In this document: positions 44,229 through 53,961 of the stretch, piece by piece | Layout of the letters: the number at the start of each line of letters is the position of its first letter | Position numbering within the stretch: the first letter of the stretch is position 1 | Source of the DNA: Mesorhizobium terrae | Lineage (GTDB): Bacteria > Pseudomonadota > Alphaproteobacteria > Rhizobiales > Rhizobiaceae | NCBI RefSeq assembly: GCF_008727715.1 | Contig: NZ_CP044218.1 | Location: forward strand, 2,745,501-2,809,500 | DNA: 64,000 bases | Direction: 5' to 3' | The notes under the pieces: model-generated | The model's input: the letters and a program-made list of their open reading frames with translations, nothing else | Databases searched by the model: none | Told to the model about the DNA's origin: nothing | Position numbers and translations under genes: made by a program

Positions 44229-45284
44229 ATGCAACGATATCTGACAATGCTCATGGTTGCCGCGGCAGCGCTGTTCAGTGTTGTCCCGGTGCAGGCCGAG
44301 GACGCTCCGGAGGTCATCCGCATCGGCGATGTCGGCTTCGGCTTCGGCAAACCGTTCGGCGTCGGCCTGCTGGCGATCGCGGATGCCAAGGGGTTCATTG
44401 CCGATCAGTTCAAGGACACCAAAACCAAGGTTGAGTTCACCTATTTCACCGGCACCGGACCGGCGATCAACGAAGCTCTTTCCAACGGCCAACTCGACTT
44501 CGCCTCTTACGGCGCCGTGCCCAACATCATCGGCAAGTCCAACGGGCTCGATACGGTGCTTGTTGCGTCTTACGGCGGAACAGTCATTTTTGGCGCCGCG
44601 CGTCCTGACGTCGACATCAAGACGGTCACAGACCTCAAGGGCAAGCGCATCGCAGTCCAGAAGGCGACGATCATTCACTGGGCACTCATCCAGGCACTCA
44701 AGAATGCCGGACTGTCGGAGAAGGACGTGACGATCGTCGATTTGAAGAATGCCGATCAACTCGCCGCGATCGCTGCCAAGAGCGTCGATGCCGTATTCGG
44801 CGCCGACTTCCTGCTGCCGCTCGAAGACAAGGGCATCGCCAGGATATTCTACAAATCATCAAGCGCCGGGCCGTCGGGCGACGGCTTTGGTGCCTTCCTC
44901 GTCACCGACAAGTTCCGCCAAGCGCATCCCGAGGCTGCGCAGAAGGTCGTCACCGGCTTTGTCGCGGCAGCTCACTGGCTGGCCGACGACAAGAACCGCG
45001 ACGAGGCATTCCAGATCTGGTCGCGGGCCGGAACGCCAGTTGCGACGATCACCAAATCGAACGAAGGCACCCTGCTCAAGGGCAAGTACAATCCACGCCT
45101 CGATGCGTTCTTCAAGGCCCGTTACGCCAGCGCCATTGCCTTCAACAAGGAGCAGAAGCTTACGCGCCGCGACGTCGATCTCACCGCATGGGCCGATTCT
45201 TCTTACCTCGACAAGGCCATCTCGGACTTGAAGCTGGATGGTTTCTGGGCCGAGCGTGACGCCACCGGCGTCACGACCAACTAG
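44229..45284 (+). CDS. ABC importer solute-binding protein, sulfonate/nitrate/taurine family
   Basis: 351 residues with a Sec signal peptide (LTMLMVAAAALFSVVPVQAE). SsuA/NMT1-type domains: FSYTGTGPAI-like FTYFTGTGPAINEALSNGQ, DFASYGAVPNIIGKSNGL, LKGKRIAVQKATIIHWALI, and FLVTDKFRQAHPEAAQKVVT. The binding pocket's ligand cannot be told. The genes before it (flavoprotein, ferredoxin) and after it (two permeases, ATPase) form one operon. Confidence 0.9.
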   Translation: MQRYLTMLMVAAAALFSVVPVQAEDAPEVIRIGDVGFGFGKPFGVGLLAIADAKGFIADQFKDTKTKVEFTYFTGTGPAINEALSNGQLDFASYGAVPNIIGKSNGLDTVLVASYGGTVIFGAARPDVDIKTVTDLKGKRIAVQKATIIHWALIQALKNAGLSEKDVTIVDLKNADQLAAIAAKSVDAVFGADFLLPLEDKGIARIFYKSSSAGPSGDGFGAFLVTDKFRQAHPEAAQKVVTGFVAAAHWLADDKNRDEAFQIWSRAGTPVATITKSNEGTLLKGKYNPRLDAFFKARYASAIAFNKEQKLTRRDVDLTAWADSSYLDKAISDLKLDGFWAERDATGVTTN

Positions 45285-45298
45285 TCGAGTACAGGGCG

Positions 45299-46153
45299 AT
45301 GGCTTCGGTCGATCTGAAAACAGGCGTTGCGCGCGATTTCGGAGGGCCAGCGTCCACAGCCGTCTGGCTGAGGCCGTTGCCCGATCGAACCGGTCGGCTC
45401 GCGGCAAGGCTACTCGTTGCGTCCGCGCTGCCGGTCGCCTTGGGACTTCTCTGGCAGGCCGCCGTTGATGGCGCCTGGGTCTCGGCGCAGGTCCTTCCGC
45501 CACCCGCCTGGGTACTGCAGACCTTTCTCGACCTTGTCGGCGGGGGTGAAATCGGCTCGGCCCTGGCCATCAGCTTCACCCGTATCGCCCATGGCTTGTC
45601 GATCGGGGCGTCGTTGGGATTTCTGTTCGGCCTGCTGATCGGCTTTTCCCGACGTGCCGACGCTTATCTCGGCGCGACTTTTCGCGCGATCGCCACCGTG
45701 CCGTCGCTCGGTTGGCTGCCTATCCTGATCCTGCTTCTCGGCATCGATGAATCCCTGAAGATCGTCATTCTCGCCAAGGCATGTTTCGTGCCGATGGCGA
45801 TCAGCATCGCCGAAGGCGTGCGCAACATTCCGCCGCGTCTGGCAGAGGTGGCGGATGTGTTGGCATTGCCGCGCAAGACCCGCTTCCTGAAGCTTACGCT
45901 GCCGGCCATCGTGCCGTTCTTCTTCACCGGCCTGCGTCTGTCGACCGCCCAGGCTTTCGTTTCGCTCATCGTCGTCGAGATGCTCGCGGGAACGGACGGC
46001 ATCGGTTACCTGATGGTGTGGGGCCGCACGCTGTTCCAGCTCGATATCGTCATTGTCGGCATGCTGGTCGTCGGCGCCACCGGTTTCCTGTTGGACGTCC
46101 TCCTGCGTCGGCTTGAAGCATATTTCGCGGATCCGGATCTGCGCCATGGCTGA
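45299..46153 (+). CDS. ABC importer permease, SsuC/TauC type (first)
   Basis: 284 residues, six helices, with the family motif FRAIATVPSLGWLPILILLLG, and EAA loop RLAEVADVLALPRKTRFLKLTLP. ATG at 45299 (MASVDLKTG). Having two different permeases rather than one homodimeric SsuC is less usual for this family. Overlaps the second permease by 8 bases. Confidence 0.88.
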   Translation: MASVDLKTGVARDFGGPASTAVWLRPLPDRTGRLAARLLVASALPVALGLLWQAAVDGAWVSAQVLPPPAWVLQTFLDLVGGGEIGSALAISFTRIAHGLSIGASLGFLFGLLIGFSRRADAYLGATFRAIATVPSLGWLPILILLLGIDESLKIVILAKACFVPMAISIAEGVRNIPPRLAEVADVLALPRKTRFLKLTLPAIVPFFFTGLRLSTAQAFVSLIVVEMLAGTDGIGYLMVWGRTLFQLDIVIVGMLVVGATGFLLDVLLRRLEAYFADPDLRHG

Positions 46154-46922
46154 GGCTTCGCTTCCCCGCATCCTGGCGGCAATCCCGAAAGGAGCCTGGC
46201 TCCCCTTGGGTCTGCTTGCTGCCTGGGCGATTGCCGCAGGCAGTGGCGTTGCCACGAGCCCGCTCTTCGTTTCCCCGCTCGAGGTGCTTCGCGTCCCGTT
46301 CGCCGATCCCGACGGGCGTGAGGTCTGGGCCTCGCTCGGCGCAAGCATCCTTCGCATCGCTGGCGGCGGTGTGACGGGCGCGCTGCTTGGGCTGATCCTC
46401 GGCACGCTATGCGGCCTCTCGCGCGTCGCCTCGCTCGGTATCGCGCCAACCATCAACACGGCCCGCCAGATTGCCGTCTTCGCCTGGATTCCGCTGTTCA
46501 CAGCCTGGTTCGGAAATGGCGAAACGACGAAGCTGGTGTTTACCGCCCTGTCGACCTTCTTCCCCATATTCCTGGCGACGGAGCGAGGTATACGCTCCAC
46601 GCCCAAAGCGCTTGAGGAAGTGGCACAGGCACTCGGCCTGCCGTTGGGCAAGCGGCTTTTGCGTTTGTATTTCCCAGCCGCATTGCCGACCATTCAGGTC
46701 GGCATCCGGATCGCCGTGCTTTCGGCCTGGATCGGCACGATTGGCGCTGAATACGCGATCGGCAATGGCCGCGGATTGGGCAGTTTCATCGCCAGCGCAC
46801 GCGACCAGTTTCGCATGGATATCGTTCTGGTCGGTGTCTTCTTCCTCGCCGTGGGCGGCGTGGCGCTCAATCATGGCTGCGAACGGTTGTTTGCCGTCCT
46901 GTTTCCTTGGGCAAAGGAGTAG
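46146..46922 (+). CDS. ABC importer permease, SsuC/TauC type (second)
   Basis: 258 residues from the ATG at 46146 (MAEASLPRILAAIPKGAW); the longer frame upstream is shadow. Contains PTINTARQIAVFAWIPLFTA, the EAA loop KALEEVAQALGLPLGKRLLR and AVLSAWIGTIGAEYAIGNGR. Pairs with the preceding permease in a heterodimeric channel. Confidence 0.9.
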   Translation: MAEASLPRILAAIPKGAWLPLGLLAAWAIAAGSGVATSPLFVSPLEVLRVPFADPDGREVWASLGASILRIAGGGVTGALLGLILGTLCGLSRVASLGIAPTINTARQIAVFAWIPLFTAWFGNGETTKLVFTALSTFFPIFLATERGIRSTPKALEEVAQALGLPLGKRLLRLYFPAALPTIQVGIRIAVLSAWIGTIGAEYAIGNGRGLGSFIASARDQFRMDIVLVGVFFLAVGGVALNHGCERLFAVLFPWAKE

Positions 46923-46926
46923 CTCT

Positions 46927-47703
46927 GTGAACACCCCTTCTGCCGCCTTGTCGATCGGCCGTGTCGGTAAGTCATTCAATCTCAACGGAACCCACAGGGA
47001 AATTCTGCGCGATGTCTCCTTCGCAGTCAGCAAGGGCGAAATCGTCGGCGTGCTTGGCGCGTCCGGCTGCGGCAAGTCCACGCTCCTGCGGTTGATCGTA
47101 GGCTTAGACAAAGAATACTCTGGCCGCATCGCCGTATCCGGCGAGGAAACCAAAGGTCCGAACCGCAATGTTGCGATGGTCTTCCAGGACCATCGACTAT
47201 TTCCGTGGCTGACTGTTGCCGGCAATGTGGGGCTGGCACTCGAGGCGCTCGACCTTTCGGCCAGGGAGAAGGCCGGCCGCATTCGGCATTATGTCGATCT
47301 CGTCGGTTTGTCCGACTATATCGACGCCTATCCCAAGCAACTCTCCGGTGGCATGGCGCAGCGCGCCGCCATTGCGCGGGCGCTCGTTTCCGAGCCGAAC
47401 ATCCTGCTTATGGACGAGCCGTTCGGTGCCCTGGACTCGTTATTGCGGTTGCGGTTGCAGGACGAGCTCCTGCGCATCTGGGATCGCAACAACATTTCCA
47501 TCGTCATCGTAACCCATGATATCGAAGAGGCCCTTTACCTCGGCGATCGCGTGATCATCCTTGAAGCCAATCCCGGTCGAATCCATTCCGTCATCGATGT
47601 CGGCCTCGATCGGCCCCGATTGCGGGACGATCCGCACATGGCCAGCCTGAAGCGCCAGTGCCTGGAACTGGTCTTGGAACCATCGGCGCGGGTCAGTTCA
47701 TGA
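46927..47703 (+). CDS. ABC importer ATPase, SsuB/TauB type
   Basis: 258 residues from a GTG at 46927 with AAAGGAG upstream. Complete: Walker A GASGCGKS, Q-loop VFQDHRLFPW, signature QLSGGMAQRAAIARAL, Walker B ILLMDEPFGALD, H-loop IVTHDIEEAL. It powers the two permeases. Last gene of the operon; no terminator hairpin seen after it. Confidence 0.93.
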   Translation: MNTPSAALSIGRVGKSFNLNGTHREILRDVSFAVSKGEIVGVLGASGCGKSTLLRLIVGLDKEYSGRIAVSGEETKGPNRNVAMVFQDHRLFPWLTVAGNVGLALEALDLSAREKAGRIRHYVDLVGLSDYIDAYPKQLSGGMAQRAAIARALVSEPNILLMDEPFGALDSLLRLRLQDELLRIWDRNNISIVIVTHDIEEALYLGDRVIILEANPGRIHSVIDVGLDRPRLRDDPHMASLKRQCLELVLEPSARVSS

Positions 47704-48114
47704 GTTGTCGAGCCAGCCTGCCGGTGATCATGTTCTTCATTCGCTGACGAAATTGGGACAGTGTGTGTGCCGGCCTCGTCAGCTAGATCTATTTCCTTGA
47801 CCTGCCTTTGCGAACCCTATTGTTCGCTTTCGGCCCCAGTCCAATCATCTAAAGCCTTGCCGTGGCTGTCCGATCGCTTTCGGTGCGGTTCAACAGTTCG
47901 CAAGGAGATTGGCAGCTAAGAGCCGTCGTTTCGGTTATTCGTACGGTCCAATTTTTTCCCAAAAACGGACATCTCCGGTGTCAATAGTCGCACGTTCGAA
48001 TCTCTTATGGTGCGCCGCTCTGCGGCAAAGCACGAGGGGCCACCCTCGGGGCGCCAGTTGCTGGCAATCGTTCTTTGCCCGTGGTGGTCCATTGTGCATC
48101 CGTCACGCCAGCAA
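47704..48114. other. Intergenic region, nothing recognised
   Basis: 411 bases between the convergent ABC ATPase and LysR genes. No supported gene, repeat or hairpin was found; short frames lack motifs. Confidence 0.4.
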
Positions 48115-49005
48115 CTAGCCGGTCAGAAACGATTTCATCGACTCGCGTTCTTCGATGATGAAGTCGAAAAATGCGGATATGCGCGGCGTTCGCCTGAGAT
48201 CAGGATGCGCCAGCAGACGCCAGCTTCGTGACAACTCGGCAACCGGCCCCAGCACACGGACCAGATCCGGCTCTGCATCTCCCAGTGCGGCCGGCAGTGG
48301 CCCGACGCCAAGACCGGACTTCACCGCATAGATGAGGCCAAGGACACTGTTGGTGCGCGCCGCCATCTTGGCCTGCGGCGCAACATCCCTGAGCCACTTC
48401 GCCGCCCGATGGTTGCTCAGCGTGTCGTCGAATCCCACCAGATGATGACGAGACAAATCCTCGATTCGTTCCGGCCTGCCGTGGTGCTCGATATAGGCGT
48501 GGCTAGCATAGACCGCCCAGATCGATTCGGCGATCTTGCGGCCCACCAGTTCGTCGTCTGTGTCACCTGACCGGAAGGCGACGTCCGCTTCGCCTTTCGA
48601 CAGGTCCAAATAACGATCGCTAGTCACGAACTCGACCCGCAGCTTCGGATGGCGCGCGTGGAAACGGTCGATTAGCTTCGATTGCGTCATTCGGTAAACG
48701 ATCGGCTCCGGACATGTGACCCGAATGACGCCAGTCAGGTCCAGGGCAGTGTCGGTCACCCGACGCTCGAAGTCGGTGACGGCAACCTCGACGCGTTCGG
48801 CGTAGGGCAGCAAGGCTTCACCCAACTCGGTCAGCCGATAGCCGCTCGGCTGACGCACCACCAACTGCCGTCCGATCCGTCGCTCAAGCTCGCTGAGCCG
48901 CCGATGTACGGTCGATTGACTGAGGCCAAGCGCCTTTCCCGCCGCGATCGTGCTGTGGTGGCGCGCAACGGCCAGGAAGTATTTGAGGTCGGTCCAGTCG
49001 AACAT
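48115..49005 (-). CDS. LysR-family regulator
   Basis: 296 residues from the ATG at 49005 (MFDWTDLKYFLAVARHHSTI); an earlier in-frame start adds 21 implausible residues. N-terminal HTH (GKALGLSQSTVHRRLSELER) and a substrate-binding effector domain (VRVTCPEP-like IRVTCPEPIVYRMTQSKL, PKLRVEFVTSDRYLDLSKGE, VKSGLGVGPLPAALGDAEPD). Divergent from the first methyltransferase, which it may control. Effector unknown. Confidence 0.9.
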   Translation of the reverse strand: MFDWTDLKYFLAVARHHSTIAAGKALGLSQSTVHRRLSELERRIGRQLVVRQPSGYRLTELGEALLPYAERVEVAVTDFERRVTDTALDLTGVIRVTCPEPIVYRMTQSKLIDRFHARHPKLRVEFVTSDRYLDLSKGEADVAFRSGDTDDELVGRKIAESIWAVYASHAYIEHHGRPERIEDLSRHHLVGFDDTLSNHRAAKWLRDVAPQAKMAARTNSVLGLIYAVKSGLGVGPLPAALGDAEPDLVRVLGPVAELSRSWRLLAHPDLRRTPRISAFFDFIIEERESMKSFLTG

Positions 49006-49271
49006 GTTCCGATTATGCACTTCTGCCGCCCCATTTCGCAATGTTGCGGCTCCCCCCGGATCAGCCATTGGCGCATAGTTTCCTCGTTTCCTTCCGGTTG
49101 AACGGGTTGGGATACACGCCGATCAACGGTTCGGCTGATGCGTTCGCTGCGCGCTTGAAAGCAGAACTCGTCAAATGGAGAGATGTTGCTCGCGCTGCCA
49201 GCATCAAAATTGTGAACTGATCCGACGGGGCTGATGGGCCTCGAACTCGAACGCGCCAGTTGGGGCATGCC

Positions 49272-50156
49272 ATGAGCCTCCAGTCATTGCTCACCATTTC
49301 GCAGCGTCTAAATGCCTCCATGGAGGCGCTTGCAGCCATCAGTGCCGAACTGCGACTGCGGCAATCGGATACACCGGCCGACCCTCGCGTGCGCGCACGA
49401 TTGCGGGACATCATTGAGAACATCGAGCCAGGGCTCCTAGATGGCTTGTCGGGAGATCAACAGGCAACGGTCCTTGGGTCGATCGACGCATTCTTTCGCC
49501 AGGCCGTCGACCTGATCGACGATCCGGGCCGCACCCCGGGATGGTCTTTCAAGGACCCCGCCATCCTGCAATCCTACGGGCAGATGTCTCGTCGCGTGGT
49601 CCACGTGATCGACGAACTGGCACCTCAGTTACCGCAATTCAACGATACGTTGCGGCGACCGGGTGCCTTTCTCGATGTCGGAACCGGAGTCGGTTGGCTT
49701 GCGATCGAGGCAGCACGCACCTGGCCGGCATTGCGCGTTGTCGGCATCGACCCGTGGGAGCCGTCGCTCAGTCTGGCGCGGAAAAACCTGGCAGATACCG
49801 GCATGGCGAGCCGAATAGAGCTTCGCGCGGAACGGCTGGAGGATCTTTCCGAGCGCGATGTCTTCACGCTTGTCTGGCTTGCGGGGCCGTTCCTGCCGCC
49901 CGAAATCATTTCGACTGCACTGACAACGATCCGCAACGCGCTGAAACCCGGTGGTTGGCTGGTGTTTGGGCTCTTCGCCACTCCGGCGGATCCGCTTGGA
50001 CAGGCTCTAACTGCATTGAAGGTCGTGCGGTCGGGCGGATATCCTTGGAGCAACGAGGATGTGGAGAGCAAAATGCACAGTGCTGGCTTTGAAGAAATCA
50101 AGTCGTTCACACCACCACATCTCGCACGATTTACCGTCGGCAGGCGCCCGCACTAG
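49272..50156 (+). CDS. Class I SAM-dependent methyltransferase
   Basis: 294 residues from the ATG at 49272. Helical N-terminal segment (LRARL-like VRARLRDIIENIEPG), then the Rossmann core: motif I FLDVGTGVGWLAIEAARTW, acidic VVGIDPWEPSLSL, motif post-I TLVWLAGPFLPPEII and LKPGGWLVFGLF. Substrate unknown. Followed by another methyltransferase 109 bases on. Confidence 0.85.
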   Translation: MSLQSLLTISQRLNASMEALAAISAELRLRQSDTPADPRVRARLRDIIENIEPGLLDGLSGDQQATVLGSIDAFFRQAVDLIDDPGRTPGWSFKDPAILQSYGQMSRRVVHVIDELAPQLPQFNDTLRRPGAFLDVGTGVGWLAIEAARTWPALRVVGIDPWEPSLSLARKNLADTGMASRIELRAERLEDLSERDVFTLVWLAGPFLPPEIISTALTTIRNALKPGGWLVFGLFATPADPLGQALTALKVVRSGGYPWSNEDVESKMHSAGFEEIKSFTPPHLARFTVGRRPH

Positions 50157-50265
50157 AGCTGCCGACGACTCCAAGCGCCGTTCCCGCGATCGCGCTTTGT
50201 GCCAGCGCGTCCGACACGCCCGCGATCCGCTGCACCATTGAACCGTGAAGAAAGGGACCTTCGTC

Positions 50266-51129
50266 ATGGCCGCCAAACCTTCCGCCAGCGAACCCGCCGC
50301 GCAAACAGCGACGCGCCAACAGTTGAATCAGATGGAGCAGGCTTGGAACGACGGTGCGCCTCTAATTAAGCGCTGGCTGGGAGAGGCGACGTTGGCCATG
50401 TTGAGCATGGCCAACGTGAAACCCGGCGCTCACGTGCTTGATGTGGCCGCCGGTGCCGGCGGCCAGACCCTCGATATCGCTGAGCGCGTAGGGCCTCGCG
50501 GCTTCGTGCTCGCGAATGATTTGTCGCCGGACATTCTGCGGTTCGCGAAGCGGCAAGCCGCAGCCGCGGGCCATCAGAATGTCGAGATACTCGCCTCGGA
50601 TGGGGAGAATCTTCAAATCGAGGACGCCCGATTCGACGCAGTGGTCTGCCGGATGAGTTTGATGCTGTTCCTTGATCCGTTGCAGGGTCTGCGGGAAATG
50701 AAGCGCGTCTTGAAGCCGGACGGTGGCGTCTGCACCATGGTCTTCTCGGCGCCTGACAACAACCCGTGTGTTGCAACTTTGATGTCAATCGCACTCCAGC
50801 ATGCAGGCCTGGCTGCGCGCGATCCGTATCAACCGGGCGGGCTGTTCAGCTTGGGCAAGCTGGGATTGATCGACGATCTCTTCAGCCAAGCTGGTCTGCG
50901 CGCGATCGCAACAACAAGAATCGCTGCGCCGTTCAAGCTCCCCACCGCTCGGGACTACGTTGACTTCGTCAGAGCGTCTGCAGGGCTGGTGGCGCAAATC
51001 GTGCAGCGCCTGGAGCCGGCGAAAGCTCAGGCTGCGTGGGCCGATATGGAGCAGGCGTTAAGCCGATTTGAAACGACAGACGGATGGGTGGGACCAAACG
51101 AACTCCTGTTGACGGCAGCGCGGCGATGA
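50266..51129 (+). CDS. UbiE-like SAM-dependent methyltransferase
   Basis: 287 residues from the ATG at 50266, chosen for the AAGGGA ribosome site 8 bases upstream; a GTG at 50245 is possible. Motif I VLDVAAGAGGQTLDIAERVG, acidic VLANDLSPDILRFAKRQAAA, then VEILASDGENL, FDAVVCRMSLMLFLDPLQGL, and VLKPDGGVCTMVFSAPDNNP. Typical of methyltransferases for small phenolic or quinone substrates. It may work with the preceding methyltransferase. Confidence 0.87.
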   Translation: MAAKPSASEPAAQTATRQQLNQMEQAWNDGAPLIKRWLGEATLAMLSMANVKPGAHVLDVAAGAGGQTLDIAERVGPRGFVLANDLSPDILRFAKRQAAAAGHQNVEILASDGENLQIEDARFDAVVCRMSLMLFLDPLQGLREMKRVLKPDGGVCTMVFSAPDNNPCVATLMSIALQHAGLAARDPYQPGGLFSLGKLGLIDDLFSQAGLRAIATTRIAAPFKLPTARDYVDFVRASAGLVAQIVQRLEPAKAQAAWADMEQALSRFETTDGWVGPNELLLTAARR

Positions 51130-51518
51130 TTCGGCACGCTTGAAGCATTTTCAAACGAAGTGACGATAAGTTCGCGAAGTTCGATTCCAGTCACCGCGAT
51201 TACTACTCCCGCCTCGGCCACGGCCGAAGAAAACTTGGCCAGGGCCAAGAGTTCGCCGCCGCCGACAGACGCTCGACGAGGCGGGAACGCTGAAGACTGT
51301 TTCTAAGCGCAACGGAACGGCAGCTTCCCCATGCTCAGCTCCCGAAAGCCGACAGTCCGCTGCCGCCCCCCTAGCGGACATGCGACAAGCGTAGAAACGG
51401 CGATGTTTGGTGGCGAGAAAAGTTCGAATCGCGTGCGGTCGGATGGCCAGCAGGCCAGGTTTCAGCAACTCTGAATGCCGCCAAGTCGACAGCGAACCTG
51501 TTCCGCGATGGGCATCGA
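51130..51518. other. Intergenic region, nothing recognised
   Basis: 389 bases between convergent genes. No supported gene, RNA or strong hairpin seen. Confidence 0.4.
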
Positions 51519-52589
51519 TTAGTCTTCTTCTCTGAGTTCGGACGGTGTCATGCAGTAAGCGGCCCGGAAGACCCGGTTGAAGGTTACGAGATTCTGAAAT
51601 CCGCATGCGAAGGCAATATCGATAATGCGATGGCGCCGAAGGACTGGATCTCGCAGCATCATCCTGGCTTTTTCCAGCCTTTGTTCGCGGATATAGCGAG
51701 CGATGCTCGAGCCGCCGCGTTCGAAGTCCTTCCGCAACTGGCTCGTGGACACACGCAGGTGGACGGATATGTCATTATCGCTGAGGAGCGGATCGTCAAG
51801 GCGCTGGGAAATGTAGCGCTGCGCCAACATCAGACGTCCGCGGCTCAAGGTTCCGAAACGTGGGCTTTCGTCGCCGAGAGTGGGACCTATGACCGAGGCC
51901 GCGGCTGCGATCAGATCGGCGATATGATCAGATGCGAACTGCGTGATCGGCGGACCCGCAGGCTCCATCTCCCCGGCCAGGACATCGACATAAGCGCGCA
52001 AAAGCCGATTGACGGTTGATGGGCCATCCACAACCGTCATCAGGCGATCTTCGAAGAGAGCGCATCGCTGACGAACGCGCTCGCGTTCGGTCTGTGCGGC
52101 GATGAGACCGCATTGCCCGTCGCCCACCTGAATGATCGACGGTGCGCTCTGCTCGATGAGCACGGACGCTCCCGGGGCAAGTTCGACGCTCTTTCCCGAT
52201 TGGTCGACGCCGAGCCGGGACAGCCCCGCATTCAGGAGCAGCACGACGTTGTTCGTGTTGTGAGACGCAATGTCATTGATCGTCCGCGAAATCGACTTAA
52301 CGGTGCCATGGATGGTGCCAACGGCCACATCACAGGTTCGGGCAATCCTGAGCTCTCCCTGGAACGATCTGCCAACGGCCGGATCGGCGTGAAGATTGGC
52401 GTAGCCAGACGAGAGCGATGAAATCCACTGCTCTTTCCGCAGTGTTTCATCACCAATCAGCGCGTCTGAACTGTAAACGATCCTCTGCACATATCCCCCA
52501 CAGGCTGCCGACACGCTCGCGGATCGTATTGCGACGACATCCGTTCGCGGCCCTCCCCAGAAGGGCTGCCCGGCCAACACGCCAGTCAA
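51519..52589 (-). CDS. AraC-family regulator
   Basis: 356 residues. An N-terminal AraC-binding-like domain (about 40-210) that carries DIASHNTNNVVLLLNAGLSR and VELAPGASVLIEQSAPS, and a C-terminal double HTH (AQRYISQRLDDPLLSDNDIS, HLRVSTSQLRKDFERGGSS, RHRIIDIAFACGFQNLVTFN, RVFRAAYCMTPSELRE). Divergent from a second AraC gene; the two share the 224-base promoter region. Confidence 0.9.
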   Translation of the reverse strand: MTGVLAGQPFWGGPRTDVVAIRSASVSAACGGYVQRIVYSSDALIGDETLRKEQWISSLSSGYANLHADPAVGRSFQGELRIARTCDVAVGTIHGTVKSISRTINDIASHNTNNVVLLLNAGLSRLGVDQSGKSVELAPGASVLIEQSAPSIIQVGDGQCGLIAAQTERERVRQRCALFEDRLMTVVDGPSTVNRLLRAYVDVLAGEMEPAGPPITQFASDHIADLIAAAASVIGPTLGDESPRFGTLSRGRLMLAQRYISQRLDDPLLSDNDISVHLRVSTSQLRKDFERGGSSIARYIREQRLEKARMMLRDPVLRRHRIIDIAFACGFQNLVTFNRVFRAAYCMTPSELREED

Positions 52590-52813
52590 AGCATCGCAAA
52601 ATACTGGGCTGACCTCAACTGGCGGCTTATCACCCTCCCGTGCAGATGGGGCAGACCGGGTGTTTTAAGCGAGACGAGCGGCATTCGACGGAATACGAGC
52701 GATCATTTGGCAACGCTCAAATACCCGCGACATCGATCAAGTATCGAATTTGACTATAAAACTTGTCGCTCTTGATGAGACCGGGATCTGTTCAGTCTTT
52801 ACCGTGCTGATGA

Positions 52814-53803
52814 GTGTCTGGTCTGACTAGGATCTCATCGTTGCTGCACAAGACGGTATTTTCATCACGCGACCTGCCTTCCGATCTGGACGGCAAGGCA
52901 AGATTCGCGCGCTGGCAGGAGATGCACATCGCGAAAATCGGGTCGGTCGAATTCGGGGCTTCGGACAATCTGCCTTTCGAGGCTGAAATCGAGGCGACGA
53001 TCATAGGTCCGCTGATCCTCGGCCAGATGGCCGGCACGATCAGGCAGTCCAAGAGACAGGCTAGGAACGTCGCCGATGATGGGCATGATGGCTATCTCCT
53101 GTTCATCAACAGGGGCGATACGGCGTTGGCCGGCACGCAGGTTGGACGCGACTACAGTATCGGACCTGGCCAAGCGGCGTTGGTTTCGGCGTCCGAGCCG
53201 TCGAGGATGATCGGCGGCGACAAAAATCTCTGGACCAATGTGGTGATCCCCCGCGATGTGCTCGCCGCCGCATTCAAGCACATCGATGATCGGCTGGCGG
53301 TCTGCATCGATGCTGAAAGCGAGGCGCTGGGCCTGCTCACACGCTACTGCCGCATGATTGAACTCGGCCCGCCTCTGGTCGCTCCCCATCTCATTGCGCA
53401 TGTCAGCGAGATGGTCGTTGATCTGGTCGGCCTTGCGATCGGCGCCAAGGGTGAAGCTGCCGAGATCGCGAGCTTGCGAGGCCTGCGCGCGGCTCGATCA
53501 CAGGCAATTCTGGCCAAGATCGAGGACGGTTTCACCAATCCCGATATCTCCGCACGGAAGGTTGCACAGGAACTCGGGTTGTCTGTGCGTTATGTCCATG
53601 AACTTCTGGAAGAGACCGGCTCGAGTTTTGCCGAGCACGTCCTTGAATTGCGATTGCAGAAAACGCGGCAGGTCCTGTCCAGCCGAGCCCATGACAAGTT
53701 GCTGGTGAGCGAGATCGCCTATTCCTGCGGCTTCAGCAGTCTTTCCTATTTCAACCGTGCTTTTCGCCATCGTTTCGGCTGCACACCGGGTTCCGCGCGG
53801 TAG
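52814..53803 (+). CDS. AraC-family regulator
   Basis: 329 residues from a GTG at 52814. The same AraC-binding-like plus double-HTH layout: FINRGDTALAGTQVGRDYSI, then KVAQELGLSVRYVHELLEET and VSEIAYSCGFSSLSYFNRAF. It is not closely similar to its divergent neighbour. The downstream gene starts within about 160 bases, so control of that small secreted protein or of the autotransporter is possible. Confidence 0.88.
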   Translation: MSGLTRISSLLHKTVFSSRDLPSDLDGKARFARWQEMHIAKIGSVEFGASDNLPFEAEIEATIIGPLILGQMAGTIRQSKRQARNVADDGHDGYLLFINRGDTALAGTQVGRDYSIGPGQAALVSASEPSRMIGGDKNLWTNVVIPRDVLAAAFKHIDDRLAVCIDAESEALGLLTRYCRMIELGPPLVAPHLIAHVSEMVVDLVGLAIGAKGEAAEIASLRGLRAARSQAILAKIEDGFTNPDISARKVAQELGLSVRYVHELLEETGSSFAEHVLELRLQKTRQVLSSRAHDKLLVSEIAYSCGFSSLSYFNRAFRHRFGCTPGSAR

Positions 53804-53961
53804 CGCCAACGGCTCGACATGCCTTGTCGCGACCTTGTGGGCTCGCTCTTCTATCGCTGCGCTCCAGGGCAAATCGACCGCTCTCCAGGGCAAGACACAG
53901 ATCGGAACCCGCGATATCCGTGAGGCATTCGGCGCGCCCTCGTCCCTCAGCGAAGTCTGAG

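Noticed and set aside
45410..46693. Long minus-strand frame opposite the SsuC-type permeases
   Set aside because: Composition is charged and repetitive with no motif; both permeases read cleanly on the plus strand.
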